DNA from: Hybos culiciformis
Taxonomy: Eukaryota > Arthropoda > Insecta > Diptera > Hybotidae
Reading direction: 5' to 3'
DNA: 64,000 nucleotides
NCBI GenBank assembly: GCA_964007475.1
Contig: OZ023273.1
Span: forward strand, 109,118,485-109,182,484
The notes beneath the pieces are model-generated. The model did not search any database. It worked only from the letters and a program-made list of their open reading frames with translations, and was not told the origin of the DNA. Below are positions 1 through 11,100 of the stretch, piece after piece; positions within the stretch are counted from its first letter, which is position 1, and every line of letters begins with the position of its first letter. The translations under genes were made by a program, and so were the position numbers.

Positions 1-98
1 AAAAACCGTCTAACCAAAGGCTTGTTCTTCCAGGAAAAAGCGATATCAGGGAGAGGAAAAAGCATAAAACCACTCTGTCTAGCCTTGCCTTGAAATGA
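1..98 (+). other. GC-richer open segment at window edge, possible exon or transposon coding end
   Basis: The first hundred bases are clearly less AT-rich than what follows. Two plus-strand frames are open from the edge, one stopping at 91-93 and one at 96-98. The second has a basic C-terminal end (RERKKHK). I recognise neither product. It could be the last coding exon of a gene lying to the left, or part of the same decayed transposon as the hAT relic 500 bases downstream. The edge prevents a decision. Confidence 0.2.
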
Positions 99-582
99 AT
101 CTTTTATGTTATGACTGCAATTATATCATTCTCTTTGCTGAATATTATATTATTCTATGCTGTTCAAAAGTTTATTGATAATAAAGCAAAAACGTTTTCT
201 CTTCGAGAGCAGTATTATAGTAGATTGATTAATAAATAAAATATATTTTGTGAAAACTTAAAGAATCTGAAAAAAAAACTTATTTATAGTTTATCAATTT
301 TTATTTTCTCGTGAACGTTTTTCAATTCACAATAATCAGAAATAATAATTTGCTACTATTATAGATTATTAGTAGAGCCGATGTCTAAATGCCTAAAGAC
401 TAGGCATTTTGCCTTGTCTGATGTTTTTGGCTTAGCGAGACTTTTTTGGAAATTTCAGCCTAGCGAGCCTAAAATGACAATTTTTCGGTAATTTTTTCGA
501 AATTTGTTCGTTTCAATAATCCTGGATTCAAGACTGTTGTCGACAAAATAATGCTTTGAATCATCGATCACAAACAACGTAA
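99..582. other. Non-coding, with a small hairpin
   Basis: There is no gene. A short perfect stem (AATGCCT / AGGCATT) lies at 388-408, and a motif around TAGCGAG recurs twice at about 430-470. This may be the non-coding flank of the decayed hAT element whose transposase end follows at 583. Confidence 0.4.
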
Positions 583-750
583 GAATTTGTTATGAATATT
601 TCGGCTGCTTACAAATATTGTTCCACAACATCTGCTGATGTTGAACGATCTTTTTCAGCATACAAAAATGTTTTGACATCTAAACGTAGATCTTTTTCGT
701 TCGAAAATCTAAAACAGCACTGTAATGTACTTTGCAATCGTGAAAAATAA
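583..750 (+). pseudogene. hAT transposase C-terminal (dimerisation domain) relic
   Basis: An open frame of about 55 codons ends at TAA 748-750 and contains TSADVERSFSAYKNVL followed by RRSFSFENLKQH. The V-E-R-S-F-S-x-Y-K pattern, then a basic segment and a 'FENL' helix, is the hallmark of the hAT-family C-terminal dimerisation region in animal DNA transposons. An in-frame stop at 580-582 closes the frame upstream, and no catalytic region is visible nearby, so this is only the tail of a transposase. The stop sits where such proteins normally end. Family membership is confident; the lineage within hAT is not determined. Confidence 0.75.
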
Positions 751-2322
751 TAATATTGTTTCGAAATCCTTTCAAAGTGTGTGTTTTTTCATATTTTTGC
801 GCGACTTTTCAGAGATTTTTTTTGAATTTTAGAAAGTTTTTTGAATTTTTAAAGATAAGCAAATTATCACTATATCTATACATCTCTACATCTCGTATCC
901 CAAAAATAAAAACTCAAATCTATTTATTTTCAAATCCATTTATATAATTTTTTTTTTTCCACTTTTTTTTTAACAAACTTTTCGTTAAATAAAATCATAT
1001 TATGCCATATAATGTAATAATAGAATTCCATCAATTTACTCTATCAATTAAATTTGTTATCATCACGTTTATCTGTGGATTCCATTTACATGCTTGATGT
1101 AATATCACATATGCACTTTATGTTATTATATAAAAAGTTGATATTATTTTTAGAAATTGTAAATGTAAAAAACAAATAATTTGAATTTATTTTTATTATT
1201 TCGAATTTCATTTTCATATTATATTTCCATGATGGGGTTAACCTTTTTTTTTCATTTTAATGAATCGTTTTTAAAATAATGAATATGATTTTGCTAATGC
1301 TAATACTATTTATAATTTAAATCTTTTGTTCATATCGCTAATTCGATTTTTTGTAGGAGATTAAACGATTTCATTATACCGCTCACATTTTCATCTGTCT
1401 GATACAACTTTATCAATATTTAACTTTATTTCTTCAAATGTTGAAAATATTAAATGATACCAAATTTTTTTACAAATCTTATGTAGTACGTAGATAATAA
1501 TTATTTTTAAAAATTTAAAATAATATTTCTAGAACGCTTTTATTGTCGGATTCGAAGTTGAAGTTTTGCTTTTTCCAAAGCGGGAAATATTAATAAGGAA
1601 GGGTGCCTGTTTTGAGTTTATTTCCTGTAGCATATAAAAACCTTCATAATTTTTTTAATACCATTAATTTAGAAATTAAATTTAGGTTTTAATTAAATAA
1701 CAAAAAAAAAAGTAGCATACATATATTTAATTTATTTTTATTAAAAGAAGTATCCTTTAATAAAAAGGCTGAAAAATTAAATTATGAAAGGTCTTTTTTC
1801 TCAATTAGACAAATTTTTAAAAAGCTAATAACATTTTATTAGCCTGTTAATAATATTGTGTCAAAGTTTTTTTTTTTATAATGTTACAAAAAAGATGCTG
1901 TGAAAGCTTATGGTGTGCTACAAATTTAATTTATTAAAAACACAAACTATTCGGACAATAATACAAGCAATTTCTTCTTATGTCATATTTTATAATTCAA
2001 ATTGATCGTTTTTGGTTAACAAATTTGTTTATAATATTTTCAAATATTATGTGTTTTTTACCAATAGTTTTGATGGAAAAAGTTATAGAAAAAACATTTA
2101 GGTTTAAAATTTAGTGTTATTAAAACTATAATATTTTAAACTATGTACTCTATGTATGTAAACTAAAAAATTTTCATACAAATTATTAAAAAATGATATT
2201 TATCAAAAATTTAGAGTTCTACTTTATTAAATTTTGTTTTGATTTAATATTATCTTTCTTATGATTATTACAAGTATTATGATTAGATTTAATTAACATT
2301 TCAAATTGTTATATATTAAGTA
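751..2322. other. AT-rich, no gene seen
   Basis: About 1.6 kb of A/T runs. The short open frame at 756-947 encodes only F/K/I/S-rich low-complexity peptide and is read as chance. Confidence 0.6.
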
Positions 2323-3555
2323 ACTAGCTGTACCCGCACACACGTTGTTGTGGAACACACGTTTTAAGTGAAATTTTTGTTGTCAGATTGATGAACAATT
2401 ATAGGAGCTAGTTATTTTAGAAATTTGGAAAAATATCTAAGAAGAATTAATATTTATCATTTCTACTTATTCAACACTTAAATTGTATGAAATCGAATGA
2501 TATCCTTCCCTTAAACAGGTTTCCAAACCAAACTAAATTTGTGTTTTTATCCTCTTTTAATGAATCAAATTTGAATGAAATCGGAAGAACCTTTGCAGTC
2601 CTCCCCAGGAGGGATTTCTGGATAGGGTGCCATTCAAATTTTAAAATAACCTATAACGACCCCGAGACAAAGAGACGGTGTAAATTTCGAAACAATCGGT
2701 TAAGTGGTTTAGTTTTTAATATTTTGTAGTTATTAGTAATAAAGAAATTGATACCTATATATTCGAAGAGACCCCCTAAAAAGAGAGGGCCAAATTTTTG
2801 TTACGAAATTCGTGTGTTTAATCATTTTTATGTACCAAATTTAAATGAAATCGGACACAATTTTGAAGTCCTCCCCTAGGGTAGGAGGTCAATAAATTTT
2901 TTGTTACGAAATGTATGTGTAATCATTTCCTCTTTTTACGTGTCAAATTTGAATGAAATCGGACAAACTTTTAAAGTCCGCCCCCGGGGGAGGTCGCTGA
3001 GTAGGAAGTCAACAAATTTTTTGGTCCGAAATTGTGTGTAATTATTTCCTCTTCTTAGGTACCAAATTTAAATGAAATCGAACGAACTTTTAAAGTCCGC
3101 CCCCCAGGGAGGTCCCTGGATAAGAGTTCAACAAATTTTTTGTTACGAAATTTGTGTGTAATCAGTTCCTCTTTTTACATACCAAATTTTAATGAAATCG
3201 ACCGAACTTTTAAAATCCGCCCCGACGGGAGATCCCTCGGTAGGAGGTCGCTGGGTAGGAGGTCAACAAATATTTTGTTACGGAATTTGTTTGCAATCAC
3301 TTCCTCTTTTTACGTAGCAAATTTGAATGAAATCGGACGAACTTTTGAAGTCCGCCCCCGGGGTCGGTCCCTCGGTAGGAGGCCAATCAAATTTTAAAAT
3401 AGCCTATAACGACCCCCGACCTGACACAAAGACATGCTGTAAGTTTGAAAACGATCGGTTGAGCGGTTTAGGAGCCTATTCGGAACAGACAAACAGACAA
3501 ACAGACAAACATACAAACATACAAACATACAACTTCGGTTTTATATATATAGATT
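2323..3555. mobile_element. Non-coding interspersed element with 3' CAGACAAA / CATACAAA microsatellite
   Basis: The block starts near CTAGCTGTACCCGC and ends with CGATCGGTTGAGCGGTTTAGG, then (CAGACAAA)n and (CATACAAA)n, then TTTTATATATATAGAT. It is far more GC-rich than its surroundings. A conserved 5' head, a 'CGGTTGAGCGGTTTAGG' 3' box and a microsatellite tail are typical of a widespread type of non-coding arthropod interspersed repeat. Its class (SINE-like, LINE tail or Helitron-like) I cannot assign. The small open frames inside it change frame between units and are not genes. The middle is an expanded tandem repeat, listed separately. Confidence 0.65.
2761..3400. repeat. Imperfect tandem array of about 110-135 bp units inside the 2.3-3.6 kb element
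   Basis: The unit reads roughly 'GGTAGGAGGTCAACAAATTT, TTTGTTACGAAATTTGTGTG, TAATCATTTCCTCTTTTTAC, GTACCAAATTTGAATGAAAT, CGGACGAACTTTTAAAGTCC, GCCCC'. The AATGAAATCG box falls at about 2844, 2952, 3071, 3191 and 3326, giving spacings of 108, 119, 120 and 135. A sixth copy stands alone at about 2574. One unit carries an extra duplication of the GGTCGCTGGGTAGGAGGTC part around 3238-3265. Confidence 0.75.
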
Positions 3556-3909
3556 TAAGTTAAGTTGTGTACTAGAAATCAGTTAATGAACATTATATGA
3601 ATACATTAAAATTATATAGTGATTTAATATTTAATCAATCTTAATTAAGTTCATTTTGGATATTTACTTTTTATACATTATTTCATACTTAATTTTTTTA
3701 ATACAAATGTTATAACTTAATGCAGAATCTATTTTTATTTGAATTTTCTAAATTCTTTGCTTAGATTAAATACAACAATAAACATTACGTAAGATTTTGT
3801 AAAAAATAATAAAACAGAGAAATATAGCGATATTTACATACAACTTTTTTAGTGCGAAAAATAACAGCAATCGTTCCATTTGATAAACAAAATCTGAAAC
3901 TCTGAAAGG
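3556..3909. other. AT-rich spacer, no gene seen
   Basis: Ordinary AT-rich DNA between two repeat blocks. Nothing recognisable. Confidence 0.6.
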
Positions 3910-3984
3910 GTGAGCCGCAAATCCCACTGACCAACCGCCCGCCCGCCGCCCTGCTGCCCCCTGCCCTGTGTGCTCACCTCACAA

Positions 3985-4258
3985 GATTTTTTATCGAGGT
4001 CTTATTTCATTTTGAAACATGAAATTACTACGCGGCCTTATTTCATTTATAAAAATGGAATTAGCCCTCCAAAAAAAATTTTTTTTTGTCGCGGTCTTAT
4101 TTCATTTTTCAAAATGAAATAAGGCAGCGATGATTTTGGTCGCGGTCTTATTTCATTTATCAAAATGAAATAAGGCCGCGAGGACTTTTTTTGCGGTCTA
4201 ATTTCATTTTTCAAAAAGAAATAAGACCGCAACAAAAAATCCTAGCGGCCTTATTTCC
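3985..4258. repeat. Array of imperfect hairpins, TTATTTCATTTT family
   Basis: About five successive imperfect palindromes share the form GCGGTCTTATTTCATTTT-(A/T)-AAAATGAAATAAGGCCGC. The clearest are at about 4089-4129, 4140-4182 and 4191-4231, with more degenerate ones at about 3990-4070 and a half-site at 4244-4256. Each can fold into a stem of roughly 17-19 bp. The units differ at the outer GC-rich ends but keep pairing, so the hairpin rather than the exact bases appears to be what was copied. Confidence 0.8.
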
Positions 4259-4345
4259 ATCCCCCGCTAGGGCACGGTCACCCATTATGCACAACAGCTT
4301 TTCCATACATTTTGCTTAGTTTTTCACGGTTATAACTTTACCATA

Positions 4346-4715
4346 GAGATTGTACAACTGGTTAAAAATTGTACAAGTGGTTAATTTGATAAAAGATAAA
4401 TTGTACAACTGGTCAAAAATTGTACAAGTGGTTAATTTTATAAAAATAAATATTGTACATCTGGTCAAACATTGTACAAGTGGTTAATTTGAGAAAAAAA
4501 GAATTGTACAACTGGTCTAAAATGTACAAGTGGTGATAACTGAATTGTACAAATGGTAAATTTGTCTGTACAACTGGTAAATTGTACAACTGGTCAATTG
4601 TGCAACTGGATTATTTTTTACCAGTTGTACAGAGAAAAATACCAGTTGTACAATTTTTTTTCGCCATACAAATTGAAAAATTGTACAACTGGTAATTGTA
4701 CAAGTGGCACTCACC
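4346..4715. repeat. TTGTACAACTGG / TTGTACAAGTGG motif array in both orientations
   Basis: A 12-13 base motif, TTGTACAA(C/G)TGG, recurs about a dozen times, alternating the C and G forms on the left half, with spacers such as TTAAAAA, TTAATTTGATAAAAGATAAA and TCAAAAA. Around 4620-4655 it appears inverted (ACCAGTTGTACA), so the array is partly foldback. The core TTGTACAA is itself palindromic. The small minus-strand open frames across it have no independent support. Confidence 0.85.
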
Positions 4716-4785
4716 CCAACTGACATGCATCCCTCTGAAATGGAGATAATCATCAACTGGTAGTGATTTCCTACTTAAAAAATGA

Positions 4786-4850
4786 ATGTATGAAATTATT
4801 CCTCTGTGTGAACTATATTTTTTTGTATATAAATATAGTTGTACATAGTT
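4786..4850 (-). mobile_element. Terminal fragment related to the MITE at 31686-31904
   Basis: The segment ATGAAATTATTCCTCTGTGT followed by a short ACTATATTT box closely matches the right terminus of the MITE at 31686-31904 (ATGAAATAATTCCTCTGTGT followed by ACACTATATTT). It lies inside the 3.9-4.9 kb composite, so it is either a solo end inserted there or a captured piece. Confidence 0.4.
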
Positions 4851-4853
4851 ACG

Positions 4854-4906
4854 AGAGGGGGTGGGGCCGGCGGGCGGGAGAGGGGGTGGGGCCGGCGGGC
4901 GGGTGG
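4854..4906 (+). repeat. Duplicated G-rich unit with G-quadruplex potential
   Basis: A 25-26 base unit (GAGAGGGGGTGGGGCCGGCG followed by GGCGG) occurs twice in tandem. It contains many runs of three or more G separated by one to three bases, which meets the usual pattern for a G-quadruplex on the plus strand. In DNA this AT-rich it is a striking outlier. A C-rich counterpart lies at 3935-3975. Confidence 0.75.
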
Positions 4907-4939
4907 ACTGGTGTTTGGTCAGTGGGATTTGCGGCATTT

Positions 4940-5132
4940 TTCGGTGAATTGACGGTAAGTCATATACATATATGAATTGCTATACGGTGAATAGCTCATA
5001 CGGTGAATTGCTCATACGGTGAATTGCTCATACGGTGAATTGCTATACGGTGAATTGCTATTCGGTGAATTGCTATTCGGTGAATTGCTATTCGGTGAAT
5101 TGCTATTCGGTGAATTGATTTTCGGTGAACTG
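4940..5132 (+). repeat. CGGTGAATTGCTAT / CGGTGAATTGCTCATA tandem array
   Basis: About eleven copies of CGGTGAATTG are separated by five or six bases (CTCATA early, then CTATA, then CTATT), with a period of 16 falling to 15 bases. The series starts at 4941 and is regular from about 4984 to 5125. The last copies diverge (ATTTT, then CGGTGAACTGTCC). The GTGAACTGNC end resembles the right edge of the array at 46262-46680. Confidence 0.9.
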
Positions 5133-8100
5133 TCCGCAATTCATAAACACCATCACAATTCTTCGCTATAACAAAAAAATTTGTGAAGTATAAACCGAAT
5201 TATTTATTTACATTTAAAGTCACATATTCGTAGTTTTTATTAGTTGAAACGAAAGTGAAGATCAATATGTTCTATGTTCATTTCAGGCTTTCGATAATGA
5301 AATTTAATTTTATTTTATACAAAAAATTATTTATTTATTTAAAATGTGTTACATTAATATTATCAATTTAAATAAAATCTCTTAAAGCGTTTCCCTCCTT
5401 ATTCCTAACATTTATTTTTGATAATACTTACTAACAAAAATTATTTGACAACAAAAACTGATATACACTTTATTTACCACTTATGATTTTCTTTTCAGTA
5501 ACTAGCATAATAATAATTATTTTAAATTTCCTAGAAACATTTTACTGAATGATCCTATGTTTTTAGTAGTATAACTACGTTGCGTCTATATACGAAAAAA
5601 AAAAAAATTATATAATACCTATAACCAACCTATGTAATATATATAAATAATATATGTAAAACTTTTCATGTTGATGGTTTTTGATTTTGGTAAAGTTAAA
5701 TTTTGCCAACAAACACAGCATTGCAAGTATTAACATGAAATTTTAAATATATAATGAAAGGTATAGGTAAATCGTTGATATTGTATAGTTATTGTGAAAT
5801 GCTGGTGAAAATCAAGCGTATAAATATTGGTTGTTAATTTTATGACAAAATAAAACATTTTTGTGTAACATAAATGTTCACATAAGAACTTTTTTTTTTG
5901 ATTATTTGGAACAAGAAAAAAAATAGTTACGAAATATAGTTTCTGAATTCTACATATAGTGATTTTAAACTACATAAATTTATCTTTGAGGTTGGCATAC
6001 ATTCTACAATTCGAGATATATATAAATTTGATTTTTAAGGATTCGATATTTGGAACAAATTAAAATTTCTTATTGAAATTGCATATAAAATTAACAAAAA
6101 ATTCTGAGCATTATCAAATTCCATTAAAGATAAAATTCAGTAAAAATATAATCCTCTTTTAATCGAAACCTCAAGATTTATTTTCACGAACGAATTTCTC
6201 TTATTTTTACATAATTCATAATGGGCTCTAAACTTTAGTATAAATATGCTAAAAATTCTGTTCATATTTTCATTTTATATTAATTCATAGTAATTGTTCC
6301 ATACTACCTATATACTTATTATAGTTCTATTGCTTTTATTTCAATCTCAAACACAATTGTTGGCTTTATAATGTAAAATAAATATTTTAAATTATTAATA
6401 TAATGTTGAATATGCACATGCACTGCGTTGCATTAAACATGTATATATATAGGTTTGTGTTCAGTGTTCCTGTAATGTGTATATAGATACATTTCAGTAA
6501 AAGGAAAAACCAAAACGATAAAATTTTTCATTATGATTTAATGTAATGTAAAGTTTTCTCATGAATAATCACTTTAAATTGAGATTTATTGTTCACAAAA
6601 TGGATAGTTGGCAATTCTTTCGATATATGTATATAATTTTAACCTGAGTTTACAAAACAAAAAAAAAAAATTATAATTCAATTTAAAAGATAAAAACTAT
6701 TGGTAGGTTTAATATAATCTGATATGGGAGTTTTAATGTTAAATTTGATACAAATAAAATTAGATTATTATCCGCAATATAAATACTTTGCATAACATTT
6801 ATGTAATTATTCTATAAGAAAATTTCTTGTCCTGTATGCATTATCAAAGCATCATTTGAATAATGCATATAGTATACCTATTGGTGTCAATTTTATTCAG
6901 CATTTATTAAATATTTATTTAATATTTTGTTGTTATTAGTATATAGTGAATACAAGACGAGTGATAAGTACCTATTTATAAGTACTATGTGTTATCGTAC
7001 CTATAATCTTAAATAAAAGTAACTATTAATCGCCAGTACTCAAAATACCAGTGAACATGCTTTATGCATTTATTTATTGTTATATAAAATTAGAAAAATA
7101 TAAGTTTTCAATGATTTGAAGATGACAGAAAACCATAATCCAAAATCAAAACAAAGAAAAGAAACGCAAAGAAAATTATTATATATATTTATGGAAAAAC
7201 ATTTTTGAAATTATTTCACAAATATTCTCTGCAGAAGTACATATATAAAGATATTTATAAACAGAGAGAATTAGAAGATTAGAAATCATATATTTTTATC
7301 ATGGAAATAGGTATAGGTGTAGAGGTGTTAAAATTAAATAACATAACATTTTTTAATATTTTTGATATGATATTATTTAAGTTCAGGTTAGTTTTGTTGT
7401 TGATGAAATCAGGATATTAGGGATATAAAATGGATACACCAGACAGGTTATTGAAATATTTACTTTGTTGATATTGTCTCAAAAATCATGATGTGAAAAA
7501 TTTTACATGTTTTAATATTTTTTTTTATAATTTTTTTCATTTTAGTTTTTTTGAAAGCATTGGTGTGTATCTAATAGTTTAAGCAGTTTTATCAGACTAA
7601 AAATAATTTTTTTTTTCGATGTCATGCTTAAACTACATTTAAATAAATTTAACAAAGTTTCGATTGCGAAATAAAAATAATTGTGGTTTTTTTATCCAAT
7701 AAGAGAAAAAATTATTATGAATTATTTTGTTCTTTTATTACATTTTCGCGAATCAAAATCAAAATTGAAAATTGCAGCCTATCTTTCAGGGATTTGAAAA
7801 CAATTTATTCCATATTTTATTTTCAGTTGGTATTTTTCGCGTTCACAATTACGAAGAAAATAAAATCATAAAGATATATAAAATGGAGCCAATATAGATT
7901 AGGTATCTTTTTCATTTTTGGAAGGGGGATATATTCACATTATTGTCAGTCTGTCACATTAATCTGTGGATAAACTCAATAGTCAATGCTTAAAAAATAG
8001 GTTACGTTTTGCCCTAATGAGTGGAAAGCAAACACGACATCAATGTGTAAATATAAAAAAAAACTAAAATAAATAAAAATAAAAGCATATAAATATGTAA

Positions 8101-11100
8101 CTAATATTATTTTAGCAGAGAGTAATCTTTTGTTAAAAAAGTTAATGGTTTTTACTTTTCGCTAGTTACACATTGATTTTTTTTGTATATACATATTGTA
8201 AATGTAAATAATGATTATGACAGATTAAATAGTGTAATTATAAAAATATAAACTGAATGGAAAAAAGTTTCGCATAATGTACACATATAAATAATTTTCT
8301 AGTAGAAACTAACTCCTAAACCTAAATGAAGTTAGAATATTCTTCAAATGTAAAAACAAAATTTATTGAACAAATATTAAATATTTTTCGATAAACATAA
8401 CTTTAATTAATTTTTTTTGTATCAATAAGATATAGTTAAATCAAGCCTATTTTGACTCAAATTCTTGATCTTATCGAAAAAAAAATTGATTAAAGCTTAA
8501 AAAATTTAAATTTTTATGAATTTAATTTTGATTTTTGAGCAAAAGAAACTATGTTGGTAAATTAAGATTTAAATTTTTTTTTTTACTTAGATTAGTTTGA
8601 ATTTTAGATTTTAACTGCGAGTTCAGTCAGAAAAATCATATAAAATTTAATTCGATTTTAAAATTTTTATTGGACATGATTTTTTATTTTTTTTCTTACT
8701 CAATGATATATTGTGATTTTTATATCTTTTGACATAAAAAAATTTTGTTATGACGAAAAAATACTTAAAAAAAAGTTGTAAAAGAAATTTTGGTTTATTC
8801 AAATTTTTAGATGACTGAAAAATATAAATCAATAATGTACGCCTTTTATATAAAATAATAATATTTATTTTTTTTTTTATTTTTTTTAAATTAAATTTTT
8901 TTTTTATATTTATTTAACGTGATTGAATTTATATTTTATGTATATTTCTACTGTTGTGTCAAATTTATAAAATACTTAATTTGAATATTACACACGTTCT
9001 TACAGAAATAAATCCATAATGTATGCTTATTGTCTTTATTGTACATTCAGCATATAAAATTTATTATTAAAATATGAGTTATACCAAAAATTAAAAAAAA
9101 AATAAAAAGAAAGAAAATATAACTTTCAAAATTCTAATTAGAAATCTATAAAAGATTTTGACAATGATATAAATTATTCAATTTCTGTGGTTTCAGTATA
9201 TAGAATGTACATTATACACAATATTTTTGATTTTATTGGAATTAAAAATATCTAAATTTAGCATTTGAACATGATAATAAAGAAGATTTTATTAAAAAAA
9301 AATTTAAGGTTAAAAACAAAATAAGGCTTAATAGAAAACTTTTCGGGGTTGGTTCAGAATTAAAATTTTATTACTTTACATCTTTGTTATACTATCGTAG
9401 TAGACCAGACAACCGACTTTATGTATAATGTTTTTATTTTCCAATATGAATTTATGTACAAAAGTATTAATGGATTATTATTATAAAAATTCTTTTAAGT
9501 TAATAATATATTTGACTGCTTATTTATAAACAAAAGAATATTTAAAAATGAAGTTGGAAATTTTGTCGTAAGATGGATTTAAATTATTGTCTGAGCTATA
9601 TCTAAAAAAAAAAAAAAAATTTATTGTTAAACTCATGATAAGCCAATCTTATTGTCATCGAAATAGACAACAGTCAAATGAGAATAAAAAATAGTAAACA
9701 TGTATAACTAAATTTTTGACCAGCTTTCGAAAGTTATTTCTGAAAAGTTTCCGAAAATTAAATGAACTTTTATTTAAAAAAATTATTAGTTTATTTAAAT
9801 TATTACTTGTAGTGCTATCTGTGAATAAAATATTCAGTTCATCATAATTGTACTATAATAATAAATTCACAAGATTAATATTCTAACAAATCAAATGGTA
9901 CATACTCCATATTACATAGAGTACAAAGCTCAATATAATATTCAGGATACGTTTTTAGTTATGAATGGAATATATCTTTCCAATTAATAAAAGTTATTAT
10001 AAGCTGATTGAACATGGACCTATTTTTGATTCTAATTCAAAAATCCCTTATTAATTTAACATGCCATAAAATTATTTAAATAACAATGTGAAAAAAATGC
10101 AATATAAATTAATGCTCTTAATTTTATACAATAAATACAAAAAATTAAATATATTTTTTATATAAATAGATGTAAACAAGTTCACAATTTCATTTCTTTA
10201 ATAATTTTAAAGTTCTTATAAAATTTAATGAATTCCAATTTCAACATTCTTTAGTTTTTAATTTCAGAAATATTATATGTAAAATATTATGCATAAACTT
10301 ATACATATTTGTACTATATATATACACATCTATGTAAGCAAAGACAAATCTCTTGTCTAACGAATTGTAAACATAAATTCTAAATTGAAATAAAAATTAC
10401 AATGTTATTTTCAAAAAAAAAAACAAAAAACAAAAAAAAAAAAAGAAAACTAGAAATTTGAAAACTAACTCTATCAAGGTGATTTTTTTCGCTATGTTGG
10501 AAAATCATAAGAATTTTCAAAAAACACACAAATTTTTTATTTTTTATTTTTCCTTGTTTCTCTCAATTCTATAAAATATTATGTTTTATATGTAGCACAC
10601 AACAAAAGTTGTATATACAACAATAACGTATAATATATACAACATTTCCACAATTAAAATTAAAACATAAAAGTGAATAATAAATGAATTGAAGTATGTA
10701 TGTTATATGTAAGCATACAACGTATAGTATACATGATGTATATATAATCCCAAAAAAGCTTTGATAACTCTTTAACAAAATATTTTGACGATGATTTATA
10801 TTATGTTTTCATAAATATACGTATAATTAAAAAAAAGAAAAAAAAACAAGGAAATTTATATGTAAATATGTTTATTAGAATAGAAAAAAAAAATTTTTTT
10901 CATTGCAATCAATGTCACGACAAACGCACTCTATGAAAATATGTTGTATATACAATGTACACATTTTTAAATAAACATTAATTATTATATATAAAAGCTT
11001 GCGTACACAAAATAAATATTTATTTAACAATTTATTGTTATTATTTATTTTTCATAATGTTTTTTTTTTATGCTAGTTATACTAAAAGTTTTATTTTTTT

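Larger units (their letters stand above)
3914..4935. mobile_element. Composite element bounded by a perfect 21-bp inverted repeat
   Basis: The 21 bases at 3914-3934 (GCCGCAAATCCCACTGACC..) occur as an exact reverse complement at 4915-4935. Just inside each end lies a strand-asymmetric GC-rich block: C-rich on the left (3935-3975) and G-rich on the right (4854-4906), again inverted with respect to each other. Between them lie two unrelated short-motif arrays (3985-4258 and 4346-4715). This layout suggests one roughly 1 kb foldback-like or tandem-repeat-bearing DNA element, but no coding region is present and I see no clear target-site duplication. A second array (4940-5132) begins immediately outside the right end. 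Confidence 0.5.

Noticed and set aside
3140..3563. Overlapping open frames in the expanded repeat
   Set aside because: They reflect tandem units with lengths that happen to lack stops; frames switch between units and no protein family is visible.
4047..4235. Minus-strand repeat protein (SYFFLKNEIRPR-like repeats)
   Set aside because: The amino acid repeats are just the translated hairpin array; the open frame follows from unit length.
4346..4715. CRISPR-like appearance of constant repeats with variable spacers
   Set aside because: Spacers are AT-rich, very short and partly repeated, the repeats occur in both orientations, there are no cas genes, and the DNA is an animal genome.
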